Positions 37,864 to 50,375 of a stretch of 64,000 nucleotides of DNA are shown here, one piece after another. The stretch's first letter is position 1, and every line of letters begins with the position of its first letter. Below the pieces are notes generated by a model. It saw only the letters and a program-made list of their open reading frames with translations, had not been told where the DNA came from and ran no database searches. Location of the stretch: positions 23,067,657-23,131,656 of the forward strand of contig NC_046674.1 in the NCBI RefSeq assembly GCF_003369915.1, in the 5' to 3' direction. The position numbers and the translations under genes were made by a program. The DNA is from Drosophila miranda (Eukaryota; Arthropoda; Insecta; Diptera; Drosophilidae).

Positions 37864-40129
37864 CTAAACCGCCTTCGGGTTGCGCACTTGGCCGGCAAAG
37901 AGCATTAGATTTGTGGCTTTCTCCACGATCATGTATTGGAATGGCTTGTTAAGCTGGAACTTTGGCGGCGTCGCCTTGTTGGCGAGCACAGCGGCAGTCA
38001 CGGCCCCGGCGGTTGTGCCCTGCTCGTCCACAATGATTTTGGTGGAGTGAATGCAGATTTTTGCAAATAGTCCAGACGACATCCGGCTAAGGTTCGCGCT
38101 ATTCTCATCGAAAAGATCGCGTATGCCCATCTGTGAAAGGAACATCAGAGAATTGACTGTAGGTTGACTGTGAAATGGAATGTCTGAGAATGTCCTACCT
38201 GCCCCAGGACTCCCTTTAGGGTAAAGTCCGTCGTGGTTGTGAACTTAGGCATTAGCACCTCCACCTGGTTGTCCTCCGAGGATGTCCGCTTAAAGTCGGC
38301 CAGACGCTGCAAGATGGGGGACAGACCCAATGCCTTCAGGTTGTTGGCCACGTCGTTTAGCTTGAAGCCGCGCTTCGGCAGTATAACTATCATTGAGAGC
38401 CTGTCCTGAGCGCCATACGGCAGTTCCAATACGTAGCCGTCTAGGCCCTGGATATTTGTGGCATATGAGAAGTTCGCCTCCTGCACCATCATGGGTATGT
38501 TGGTGATTACCTCGTCGTTTTCGTTGTAGAACGGCTCCATACGAGTCGCTGACTGATTGAAGGGGAACTGCAATTGGAGGAAGCATTATACCTAACTATA
38601 TTGAAAACAGCGCTGCACAGAAAACCCACCTTCCACTGGCCCTTGAAGAACAGCGAAGAGAGCAGGAACATCTTGGCTCCGTAGATATCCTGGGGCAGCA
38701 CCGTGTACGGAATGAGACCGCGCGTTGTGCGGTTCGAGGCCTCGTTGATCTGGTGCACAGTATTGGGACTATAAAAGTCCACCTCCACCGGCTGAACGTT
38801 GTAGTTCTTCACCACATCCCGGTAGGCGCTCTTCACGGGCAAAGCCTTGTCGGTGTAAACGGCCTGGAGCGAGGCCACTTCTATGGTGGCCGTTTTGGTG
38901 CTGCCATAGAAAAGCCAGACAAACTAGTAAGCCAAGGGTAAAAGGAATGCAATCAGTGGCAGTTACATACTTCAGGTACGTGCTCCACACTTGATAGACG
39001 GCGCGTAGCTTCTCATCCTCAACATTGATGCGCAGGGCTCGACGCAGCTGTTCGTAGGTGGCCCCGCTGGCGCCCTCGTACAGCAGGACGAGCAATGACC
39101 ACACGGAAAAGGGTGATATCATAAAGTCCCTGTTGGATTTATGCACCTCTACAGATATGCGCTGCAGCAGATCGAGCCCAAACTCCTGGGCTCCCAGGGA
39201 AATATTGCGAAGCAAATCCGTATCAAAGTTGGTCTGCAGCGACTGGATATGGGTGGTTTGCCGCTCAAAGGCTGTCGGTGCGGTCAACGCCTCCAGGGGA
39301 GTCCCAACAGACAGTTGGGGATATTGCTGCTGCGCACCTGCCAGGCATATGCCAGCAAACACCACAAGTAAGTGGAACCATCCTAATAAACGACCTGAAA
39401 TGTGAAAGATGTTTGGAATCGGTCTTAAGCTTTGCCATTAAATGAAACAGTGATTTGTGGGGTAAATTCTGACTATACATAAGCCCCTATATCTAGGATA
39501 TACATACATACATACACACATATGTACGAAGAACTTTGCTAAAAAAATCAGCTGAATAGATAGTAGAATTTATTGGTACTTTCAGTCCGGATTTCTACAA
39601 TGATTCATCTCTCACTCTATTCTACAACTTAATTCTACGATAATGCATTTTCCCCCGCCGTCAGACTTGCCTTAGTTCAAAGAACTGCCGGGCTGAATAT
39701 ATGTAGCTATAGGTACAGGTATAGGAATATGTAGGTATGTATCTTAGAAGATATCAGATCAATCACAAAGGCCCAGATTCCGCAATGAGTCAAGCCTTTA
39801 TATGTCTGTATATAAAAATGTGAACAAATATGTACTTCCGGATATTGGAACATATTTTCTTAATTGTGAATTTCATTTCAAAACTTCCATACTACGATAA
39901 TACAATGTGTGTGTTATTCTGCTGATAAAGATGATCTGAGGGCGACCTTCCTTCCACAGCCATATATGTATGTATGTACGAGTAAGTACGGGGATGATGC
40001 TACATACATATGTACATACAGATGTGTGTGCTTAAGCTAATGCAAAGATTTGATGACTGGGTGCACGAGTGTCCACAAAATGGGAATATCCCCCATTGTC
40101 GATTGATTGTTACCTGTTAATGCAAGCAT
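37864..40129 (-). CDS. Spn77Ba: Secreted serpin, Spn77Ba type
   Basis: Exons 40114-40129, 38971-39394, 38630-38900, 38199-38567 and 37864-38130 (minus) join to 448 codons. The first coding exon is only 16 bases (MLALT) and lies 719 bases upstream. Joined to exon 2 it completes a good signal peptide ([19 protein letters not shown]). Serpin motifs include [49 protein letters not shown] and the C-terminal [19 protein letters not shown]. The hinge and reactive loop (about residues 394-415; [13 protein letters not shown]) has small residues, consistent with an inhibitory serpin. Spn77Ba restrains tracheal melanisation proteases in D. melanogaster. Assignment rests on synteny and size; sister serpins exist at 77B. 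Confidence 0.85.
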
Positions 40130-42466
40130 TTTGCAAGTTCGTTTTGAGTTTCGGCTATCACAACAGTGGAACGGAACTGATGTTATAATATAATAATTGT
40201 TCATTCGTACATACACATGTGCGTAGTATGTTTCAATTATTTAATTTTTATTTACTGATGTATTTCGGGGTTTTTTCTGTGGGATTGGCACTGACGTAGC
40301 GACGTTTATACGAGTACGAGTATATATGTACATATGTATATGGCACTTTTGCTGTTTGGATATTAATCCAAAACCGGAATGCAATGAGTCTTACACGCAC
40401 ACACGTACACACACAGCGATGTACATACGTAGGTGATCTTCTCGAATATTTATATATATATATTTATATATATTCGAAACGGGGTTTATATAATGCGAGT
40501 CAATGCTATTTAATTATTTTCCTTTCTGGACCACGGGAGGAACCAATGGGTGGGTAAGTAGGCACTAGGCCTCAAGATGTCAATGAATCTCCGCCAAACG
40601 GCTGAGCGGATTAAACAATTAAACTGTACCTAACACACGGACCACGGCAGAATAACTGAGGCATTATTCCACGCCACTGATATGACGGTCGTCGGCACTG
40701 AGCTCTGAGCTCTGTGAGAGCCGAGAGCTGGGAGCAACAATCGAGAGCTGCTCGGATTTGTATGACGCGACTGGCTCTAGTCGCTCTGTTTGCGCCTGGC
40801 CTGGTGCTCGCAAGTTCACCTGATGTTCGTGAGCGTTCATGAAGGAGAGCCTTATATGTTCTAGTTCAGGATCGATGGCAGTGACAGAGACAGAGTCGAT
40901 CTTGATCTGGGAGACTGGCAGAGAGTGACAGTAAGCACTCTGGGAGGTTCCCACGCAAATCAAGTTCTTTCTGTAACATGCAGATTATAAGAGCTTTGAT
41001 TTTTGGCCCAGAAGTTCACTTTTTCATATTGCTGGTATATGTAGGAACTACATGTACATATATTAGCAAGGGTACCGTACCATACAGAAGCTAACCCAAA
41101 GCTAGACTTTCTTTTCTGTGGCTGTGACGCTCCGCTCGCTCTGTCCGACTTGATCGTGTTTTTTAATTTGCGCTCTCGTCAGTCGTTTGGAGAAACCCAA
41201 TCGATCTGAAGTGGAAACTTGCTGACGTTTGGGTCGCTTCCAATCTGGATAATCTATTCAGAATTATATTTCTGGTCCATATGCTTACCCATGCTTTTTA
41301 TACAAAATTCAAATGAAATACATATACGAGTATCTGTGTTCTGTGGTCATGATAGGGAAAGCACTCTGATTAATTTGGATACGAGGACTGGGATAGCGGG
41401 ATTAATCCAAGCAAGTAACTTTATTAAAATAGTTAAATTTGAAATATGTGTCTATGGTAATGAATGCGTAATTGCATTGCTTATACCCTTGCAGTGATTT
41501 TAATTAGATATCGGTTTATGTATATATTTATGTGGAATATCCATTTAATAATTGGCTTTTCGACCGCAAGGGCGTACAATTCTCTGCCCCGTTTAGTATA
41601 TTTTATTTTATTTTTTATTCTGTTTATTGGATTTGAATATTTTTCATACACGTTTATAGGAGTTACCATATAATCTACTAAACATTTCAAAACTTTTGCG
41701 AGATGGAATTTTCAATAAATGTGACCCTCAAGTATTTATAAGATTTCATAACTCTCGTTTGAATATTATTTATAGGGGGATAATTTTCGATACATATATA
41801 TTTATGGACATACATATATAGTTGGGTTGGTAGGTTGCGCATTCTAAAACTCTCTTTTACTTTTCTCTGTGCATTATCAATGGGGAGGAGTTCTAATTTG
41901 ATTCAACGAACAAACATTCCAAACATCGGTTAAAACATTAATTTTATATAATTATTTTGCAATGTTCACACAATAAAAACATTCAGATTGTAGAAGCTAC
42001 CACTTTTCAAATAAAACAGCAGCCAATTTAACATTTTTCTAATTAAAAAAAATTAAATAACAAATCAAATGTAACGTACATGCCACACATGGCCGTACAT
42101 TCACATTCGTACAAATGTGCAACAAAAATGATTATGGGTAACAGAATTTGCACAATTTTCAAAACATATTAACAGTGGCATTTGGCTTGTTTTTGTATTC
42201 GTTGCAAGAGGAATATTCTGAACTTTACTGATAGCTTTACCCATTTGAAAAAGCTGCCATTTTATGGGGCGGATGCTTTATTTATTATTCAACTGTAAGT
42301 TAGTTCTTGTTTTTGGATTATGTGTGTCTTTTCTGGCACAAGCATTGCCACTTGTTTAATTAATTTGTAGCTATATTGTATAGGTAGATTAATTTCCGAA
42401 ACAAATAAAGCATTTAGTAAATGTGTATGTGAATTTATCAGATCAGATAGTGTGGGTTTGATTAAT
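40130..42466. other. Long interval upstream of the serpin
   Basis: No gene is supported. It contains the serpin upstream region, many TACATA/TATATG tracts (for example 40318-40340), an imperfect AT palindrome at 40444-40476, and the downstream flank of alphaSnap. A 99-codon open frame at 40664-40963 on the minus strand has no family features and is probably chance. Confidence 0.45.
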
Positions 42467-43923
42467 TTATCGCAAATCGGGATCCTCGTCCGCAGCCTTC
42501 TTGATTCGAAGTAAAATGGTGGTGTACCACTGATCCAATCGCGAGATGCTGTCGTAGTCCTTAACGGCCTCTGTAAAGCCCTCAATGTTCTGTTCCTCGA
42601 GATGCTCGCACAAAATCTATGGATAAAAATAGCCAATCCCATATTAGAAACGTGCAGGTTCTCCACATTTCATCTCTAACCTTAATGAGCTTGAACTCTC
42701 GCGAGTCCTGGAATGCTGGATATTGTTCCGCATATTTCTGGATTGCATGCTGGGCATTCAGCAGATCGACACTCAAATGACAGAGAGCCGCGCGAAAGAA
42801 GTACTCCTTGGCGCTGTACTTGAGCAGCGAGCTTTCCAGCGACGAGGCTGCCACCTGCTCGTATATTGATATTGCTTTCTCGTAGTCCTCCAACTGGGCT
42901 GCGTACTGGGCCACCTTCAGCATGCACTTGTTGGCCGAGCTCACAGACTCCTCGCCCTTAAAGTAGTCTGCAGCCTGCTCATAGTGTTGAATTGATTGAG
43001 CCTGTGCGGGAATAGAAGTGTCCGGTTAACGATCAATGCTCAATCGCCGCTGCAGGCCACCTACCAGAGTATTGGAATCAGCCTCGTACATTTCAGCGAT
43101 GCTTTGGTGGTGCTTGGCGGCCATCGTGAATCGACCCATGTCCGTGTAAATGTCTATGGACTTCATCAGACAGGCGACTGCGTTCTCAACATCAACCTTT
43201 TTGTAGCAGTTGGAGGCATCCACATAGCAGGTGCCTGCATCATGGCGACTCCCGGCGCGTGCGTGCAAAGTGGCCGCCTCGCAGAAACATTCGCCTGCTT
43301 TTGTCCAGTTCTTTGACATTTTGAACATGTTGCCAGCACGTTGATAGCACTCGATGGCATCTTCAACCTTGTTTGAGCCGCCTCTGCAAAAAAGACACAC
43401 AAGTTTATGATACATACGCACATGCATTAATATCCAATCGGAATTACATATAGGAGAAAAAATAACAAACGAACAATTGTGCAAGATCGTAAGCGACCAC
43501 TTTTCCAATAGACTATGAATCACCTTTTCAAATTTCGTTGTGTTAACAAATTAATAACTTAAGTGGTGCATACATATGGGCAACATGCTTGCTATTATAT
43601 TATATTGTACGGTATTGGAATCTGGTGAGACTGGAGGCAGAACAAAAGCAGAGAAGCTTACTGGACTTTCATATTGAATTAATGGCATGTACATTAATAC
43701 ATACATACATACATTCATATGTGCGTAAGTTTAAGATGTGGGTTTGCATTATTTAACCGTTGGAATATAGGAAGGAGACACAGCACCACATTCGGGTACA
43801 CGCATATAGTCATATTTCACAATTTACTTACCCGAAAAGAGAGCCTAGAAAGCCTTTTTGTTGTGTCAACTTCTTCTCGGCGTCAGCCATCAGCTGCAGT
43901 GCCTTCTGTTCGTTGTCACCCAT
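42467..43923 (-). CDS. alphaSnap: alpha-SNAP, NSF attachment protein
   Basis: Exons 43832-43923, 43065-43383, 42681-43001 and 42467-42616 (minus) join in frame to 293 codons, the usual length of alpha-SNAP. The N-terminus [19 protein letters not shown] and the loop GFLGSLFGG (the membrane-touching N-terminal loop) are diagnostic. TPR-like helical repeats follow ([36 protein letters not shown]). The C-terminus ends [18 protein letters not shown], carrying the penultimate Leu needed to stimulate NSF ATPase. It recruits NSF to SNARE complexes for disassembly after fusion. Intact. A Motif 1 promoter lies about 140 bases upstream. Confidence 0.96.
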
Positions 43924-44059
43924 TATGAGGAATTATTTTCGCTTTTTATACAATTGCATTTAAATGCAAAAACCAAATGGGGCTCGTCCGGACCCTAGCG
44001 CTGAGTGACGTATTGGGAAACTTAAAAAAGTTTTTATCTCCTTTTAATAAAATCAATAT

Positions 44060-45722
44060 GAGCAGCAGTGTGACCGCGGACTTGTGGATAAAAAATACCG
44101 TCCGACCCTCAGAAATACACCGAAACATACCATCTCATTTTAAAAATATACCGTAAATATACTGACGAATTCAAGTTCTATTTTACATATTCCTCGTTTT
44201 TGATATTCCGTCGAATATTACTAGCTATATAGAACATTTAGCCATTCCATCATAATTTTATCCGATTAACGAATCAATTTTCTATTTAACTGGAGTATTC
44301 TTAATAGTTGCTTTTATTGCATTTTGCGTAAAATAAGGTTTTTGCGAAATAAGTCAAACAAAAAACAAGTATCGAAATAGGTCAATCAAGACAAACGAAA
44401 AAAGAAATTCGTTCATATTGCTCAATTTTGATATTCCATTGAATAATGCTGACTAACTAAATCTCTCAGCAATGCCCACATAGTTTTATCCCATTGATGA
44501 ATAAATTTTCTACAAGATTGGATTGTTTTTAATCCTTGTTTTTATTGTATTTATTGTAAAAAAAGGTTTAAACGAAAAAGTTCAACAAAAAAAGGATCGC
44601 TGTGTTGCGTGTAGGCCTTTGTATACCCTATTTTGTTAATTTTATATGAAGATGAAACGTGATTTATAACGACATTTTCTCAAATTGATATTCTTTAGAC
44701 ATATTCAATTACATTATTAGTATCTTGTATATATTTATCTCGATCCTGATACCTACGGAGTCTTGGATGACAAACATTTTCTCAATCCTATAACATCCTT
44801 TTCGCTAGGGTATGACAATTAATGTTGCCGGTAATCATTGTTGTCAACCGGTTATGACGACTAATTCCTGGTTATTCTTTCTTCCGTCGAATATTCCCAG
44901 CTATATAGATCTTTCAGTTTAGCCCAGATAATTTTATCCGATTAATGAATCAATTTTCTACTTGACTGGCTTATTTTAATTACTTGTTTTTATTGGATCT
45001 TGTCTGAAAAAGGTCTTAGCGAAATAGGTAAAAAAAAAAGTTTTTAGCGAAATAGGTCACTCAAAAAAACGAAAGAGGATAGTCGTTCATATTGCTCAAT
45101 TTCTTTATTCCGTTGAATAATGCTGGCTAACTAAAACCCTTAGTTCTGCCCACATACTTTTAGGCCGTTGAAGAATAAATTTTCTTCAAGATTGGCTAGT
45201 TTTTAGCCCTTGTTTTTTATTGTATTTTGGCTAAAACAAGGCCTAAACAAAATAGGTCATCAAAAAAAACAGTCGCAATGTTGCTGGTATTTGAAGACAT
45301 GATACGTGTATAGGTATACCTTATTTCGTAAATTTAATACGATTTCCTGTTTTCCAAACTGTTTTTAAACCGTAATTAATAAAGAAATTTTCTCAAATTG
45401 ATATGTTTTAGACATATTTATGCATATGATTATTATCTTGTACATATTTATATATATCCTTATACCTATTCTTGGTCTCTGTAGAAAGACGATGAGCTGC
45501 AAAATATCGTTGAAATCGGTTTAAAACAGGGACTACATTTTTTTTGCATTAATTGGAGCCTGGGATGACAAACATAAAAAAACCACAAAGAATAAAAGTC
45601 AGAAATAATCATTATTCAATAAAAATCAAAAATAATAATTATTCAATAGAAATCAAGAATAATAATTATAATAAGAATTATACAATAAAAATAAAAAATA
45701 ATAATTATTCAATAAAAATCTG
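44060..45722 (-). repeat. alphaSnap promoter and dispersed repeat, copy B
   Basis: CAGTGTGACCG (44066-44076) is Motif 1 in the alphaSnap direction. Beyond it, ATACCG words lead into about four diverged units of roughly 220 bases (starting near 44195, 44418, 44875, 45094), each with ATTCCGTCGAATATT-like, CATAATTTTATCCGATTA-like and CTTGTTTTTATTG-like blocks. Then come the sequence matching copy A (12.0-12.6 kb) in inverse orientation and a short array of the AT minisatellite (45598-45720). No coding capacity is seen. Confidence 0.8.
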
Positions 45723-46415
45723 TTTTTAAACAACAACTGGTGGATTTCGAATGAAACTGATCTTAGCAAATAAGCAAAAACCACGAATTATTTATACAGT
45801 TTAAGATTAATGTTTGAAACTTTTGTTGCTTGTATGTATTTTATTTTTGAAATTACCATATATGAACTGTTCTTAGCAAATAAATAACGTCATGAATTTA
45901 TATTTTGCGACTTATGTATAAAAAATTTCTTAGTTTTTGAGTTTTGAACAATTTTTATTTAATTTCGATGAAAAATAGCCTTTGAAGGACTTTATGAATA
46001 ATAACAATATGAGCCCGATAATATCGACAGAATCGATTTTTAAAATAATTCCATTCAAAACTTTCAATAGGCGCCACTAGCTGTGGTTTTATTAGCAGCA
46101 AATATACGATCTGAACCCCAGAAATATACCGTCTCCTTTAAAAAATATACCGATGAAAAATCGGACTAAGCCATCGATGCTATCGACTGGATTCAAGTGG
46201 TGCGCGCCAAAAAAATAAATTGTTTGAAAGTGTATGAAATGTACCATAATATTATATAACGATACACCGTAATGAAAGTGTATAATATACCGTAAATGCT
46301 CACCCTGGCTGACAAATTATCCGACCATCGATTGTTTCGCTTCACCATCGATTATATTGATCGGGAAAATTTAATATTGATGTTATATTTTATACAATGT
46401 TGTTTTCAACCAAAC
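45723..46415. repeat. AT-rich interval with an inverted copy of the Rbbp5-promoter repeat
   Basis: 46085-46315 is the reverse complement of the block upstream of Rbbp5, with ATACCG words and CCATCGATGCTATCGACTGG. It is followed by CCATCGATTGTTTCGC. No gene is next to it in the expected direction except the alphaSnap promoter 2 kb away. The rest is AT-rich and holds nothing I recognise. Confidence 0.65.
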
Positions 46416-47169
46416 AGATGGGCAACCTGACGTATTTTGCGGGAAAAAACACAGTATTTAAAGTCTTTTTTTATATCCGATCTTTCTCTATACCTCCAAT
46501 TACCACGATACTTACACCTGAACTGCGATAAATTGTTTCATGTTTCCTAATTCGTGCGTCAGCCGAAACAATAGAAATTTGGCCGACGGTACTCAGAAAA
46601 CAGAAATATAATACATAAGACATTCCTAGAATCAATTTGAGACGTAAAATCTTCCAATTTGAATAATTTGAGAAGCATTTTATTAGCTTAGGTAAAAATA
46701 CAAAAGAAATGTTTACTCCCAAACCGCAGGGTTCTAATAGTTAACATCCATGTTTTGTTTGTTGTTTTTTCTACACAAATGTTCGAATTGTTGAAATGAT
46801 GCGTGGGCGATCGAGGATTACTTGTAATTTCTAAAAGTATACATTTATTTTTATTTATTAATAATTTCTTTCGATATTCGTGTACGAAAATATTTGAACA
46901 GATATAAACGTTAAACAGGGAACTAAAGTGGAATGCAAAAACAAAAAAAAAAAAAACGTTAAACAGTAAATACAAATTTGGACAGAAACTACGATTGTGG
47001 GAAAGAATTGGCGTGGGAACAGATGAATGGGGAATTGGTGATATTTTAAGTCGACCCCGAGGGTTAGGTTGGGTTGGCTAAGGCGTTCGTGATTTAGCTT
47101 AAACTAACATTTTGCCTTAGAATGATAGTCCGCTGGTAGGTTGTGGAGATGGTGAACATCATCCAACAA

Positions 47170-49457
47170 TTAAACAAACATCTTCTCCAGCATTTTTCTA
47201 AGTTTTTCTTGGGCATAGCGTATCTTTTGATATAAATCTTTGGACACACCGTTCTCCACGATGGTCGAGAAGCGATATGTGCGGAAGTTCTTCTCGTGAT
47301 CCATGTATGTAATGGCACTCATACGCGGACAAAGAATGAGCTTCATGTGATCCGAAAAATTATGCTGAAATCAGGAATAGTTTTGGTTAATTTCTATAAG
47401 TCGGGAGAGCATTTACTAAATTTGTGTAGCTACCTGTACGGAACCGTTGGTAAGATGCATGACCACAGCACACGTTGTGCGGAACCAGGAGTGCAAATGG
47501 GGCATACGCGATATCTGATCACTCTCAATGTTCACATTATTGGCTCCAGCCTTCACGAGATGCTTGATCATGTAACGCTTGAAGTAGGAAAGCAGCTTCA
47601 TCTTTTTATCAAGCGTCTTGCAGTAATCGGTCGTAGTCATGTAGCTCTCCTTTCCGTCCTTGTCTATGAAGTGGACGTTGATCTGGTTCGGAAGCAGAAT
47701 CAATTTGGTTGTGTCGTTGAACATAACGCCAATGCCCTCATCACAGAGCTGATAACCGAAGCCGTATTTGTCACTGTAGTCGACCCATTTGGATATCCAG
47801 AAGAGCGGCTGTGCTGCAGGATCGGTATTCTCATCCCGAGATTGCCTTGCAGTATGCGCGGCTGTAAGCACGAGATGATTAATAATTATTTAACAGATAC
47901 AATCACTGCAATGATTACAAACCTTGTTGTTGATCAGATTGGTGAGCTGCTGGTGCAAGCTCTCAATGTCGCTGCGGTAGTCTTCGTTGTGGCGGCACAC
48001 CTGGGCCAAGGCAGTGATGGCGTCGTGCAAGTTGGTATTGAGGAATGTTGACTCCAGACGAGTATCATCCCTAATGCCGTTCATCTCCATCAGCGGCTTG
48101 CGATGAATGGAGTCTTCAATGGTGTCGTTGATGCCAATTCGCGGAGCCATAGTTAGGCAAGAGCTTGGCAAGAACGTTGGCACCTTCGAGCCCTTCAGGA
48201 AGTCGTAGTTCAGCAACTGGCCAATTGCTGGGCGGCTCTCAGGGTTCGGCTGGAGCATGGAGATCACCATATCAGCAGCAGGTTTTCTCAAGTAGCTTGG
48301 CACTCTGTACTCGCACTTCTTGATCTTTGAATAAGTGTCCTTCAGCGTTTTGGTCTCAAACGGGGGTTGGCCTACCAACAGAGTGTACATGACGCAGCCA
48401 ATGGACCATATGTCCACTTCGAACGAATGCCCCTTTTTGGTGAGAATTTCTGGGGCAATGTAGTTTGGGGTGCCGCACAGAGTCTTCTTGCGTTCGCCCT
48501 CATATTCGATGCGAGTGGCTAGGCCAAAGTCGCCAATCTTCACGTGCAGCATATCGTTCAAGAACAGCTTTCCTAGCTTCAAGTCGCGATGGATAATGCG
48601 GTTGTCGTGCAGATACTTGACGCCTTGGATGATCTGGTAAATGTAGTAGCGGCACTCGAACTCCGTGATGCTTTTCCGGCGCTTGTGCAGCTCCATCATC
48701 GACTGAGTGGCAAAAAGGCGGGATCCATTAGTTCGGAAGAACGCATGCTATGCTGAATTTCCGGCGTACTTACCCGCTTCTTGCAAAGCTCCAGGACAAT
48801 GTAAATGTTCTGGACATCCTCGAAATAGCTATGGAACTTCACTATGTTGGGATGATTGAGACTACGATGAATGGTAATCTCCTGAGCGGTCTTCTCCTTC
48901 TGGTTGTGCTTGATCATCAGCTTCTTTGATACGATTTTGCCGGCAAAAACATCGTCGGTCTCCACATCGATGATTTCGTAGCACTTGGCAAAGCCGCCCT
49001 GCACAAGCAATTGCAAAACATCTCATTATAGCCACAATTTTTTACTAAATAATTGTAAATTGAATGCGACGCGCCAAAAAAAAAAGAATGTACGTTTGCA
49101 TGCATGTATGTGGCTGGGCCGTCACTTCTTTGACAACTCTACCAGGCACACACACGCACGCGTTCACACATAAAACAGTGGAAGGGTGCCAAAGGAAACT
49201 GAGGCGAAAATAGATGTAAGCCGCATGCTTGTATGTGTTGGTTTGCATGCCCTTACATACATATGTGTATACCCAGCGCTGTGAGGCTGCGCAGAGTTGT
49301 TAAAATGTGCATGAGGATTCCCTAGAACACAATGATCCACTTCTGGGGCAAGTCTTACCTTTCCAAAGAAGCGCATACGCTTATACGTCCTGCGTTGATT
49401 GGAGTCGAAGAGACGATCCGGTATATCTGTGCTTTTATCCTCCGGTTTTGCGGCCAT
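47170..49457 (-). pseudogene. polo: polo kinase, copy 1 (damaged)
   Basis: Exons 49359-49457, 48774-48998, 47923-48702, 47434-47861 and 47170-47364 match Polo kinase (about 575 residues) in order: N-terminus MAAKPEDKSTDIPDRL, glycine loop FGKGGFAKC, HRDLKLG loop, DFG, APE region, then the polo-box domain. Two serious lesions are seen. In the catalytic loop, AAG at 48568-48570 gives HRDLKLGK, where the invariant Mg-binding Asn (residue 153) should be. Exon 4 is 428 bases against 429 in copy 2: one C is missing in the run at 47835-47837, which shifts the frame before the polo boxes. Other changes against copy 2 are Glu to Lys in YMIKHLV and Leu to His at the start of exon 5. Polo is an essential mitotic kinase, so this copy should be non-functional unless the sequence is in error. 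Confidence 0.85.
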
Positions 49458-49923
49458 TTTGCTCTGATGTCCCTTTGCCTTGGCGTTCACTCGAAACACA
49501 AAAAACTTCCTCGCCTTCGCGTTGATGCAAAATCCGCTCTGTACACACCACGTCCAGTTAAATGCGTTCCCAAAGATACAATTTAAGATTAATGCAAATG
49601 CCAAGACACAAATGATCACTCGCAGACTATGCCTATGCCCACCGACACCACTCACAATTCACAGTTCACGAAAAATAGCCACAAAGCGGAGAACGCGCCG
49701 AAACCGTTCGATTTAAATGCCAATGAAAATTAGTGATGTGCGCTGTACATAAATCGAGCTATAATAAATTTTAGTAGATGAATTTTTATATACTTGTGAG
49801 ACTGATAAGTCAACGCAACTAGTTTTCTGAAATCAGAGCACTCTATTTTGTTCAGTTGCAGAAATATGCTTAAGTAATAGTTTATAATACCCGTCGGCAT
49901 AACACAGTGGCACCGTGACACAG
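49458..49923 (-). other. polo 5' flank up to the BEL insertion
   Basis: Upstream of the polo ATG. It should hold the polo 5' UTR and promoter. The BEL element begins about 465 bases from the ATG, so part of the polo regulatory region may be displaced. The same arrangement recurs in unit 2 (58037-58502). Confidence 0.5.
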
Positions 49924-50375
49924 TGTTCTATTTAACATGTAATATAATACCTCACGACAAACAACTGGCCACTGTGTGAGTTCTGCTGACAATGCACTCT
50001 CTCCGCAGATGGCAAAGACAGCGGGGCAGTTGCTGACCATCAAAATATCGCAATTGCCCACCAGACACTAAAATTATCCATAATACACAAAACATATATT
50101 TTACAGACTCAGCACTTTTGTACCTTTTATCACCTATAAATAAGAATCAGTTTTATCAATAAAATCAGTATCAGAAACAGTACCATAACTGCCTGTCGCT
50201 CATCTTCCATCGCAATTATCAGAGGCTGTCGCCGTGTCTTCAGACCCTCCCTTGCGCACCGTAGGATACCCACTCCGCAGTCCAACTGGTTCAAGTTCTA
50301 GTTGCGACGACCAAACTGTAGACGGTTTATGTACCGTATGCAACCCAGCTTCCTATACACACACACACATTAACA
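49924..50375 (+). repeat. 5' LTR of the BEL/Pao element, unit 1
   Basis: Begins TGTTCTATTTAACATG and ends CACATTAACA. It contains TATAAATAAG and AATAAAATCAG (promoter and poly(A)-like words near 50135-50165). The primer-site region follows at once. Confidence 0.75.

Noticed and set aside
40664-40963. 99-codon open frame upstream of the serpin
   Set aside because: No domain, signal or repeat conservation; it lies in probable upstream or 5' UTR sequence and is likely chance.
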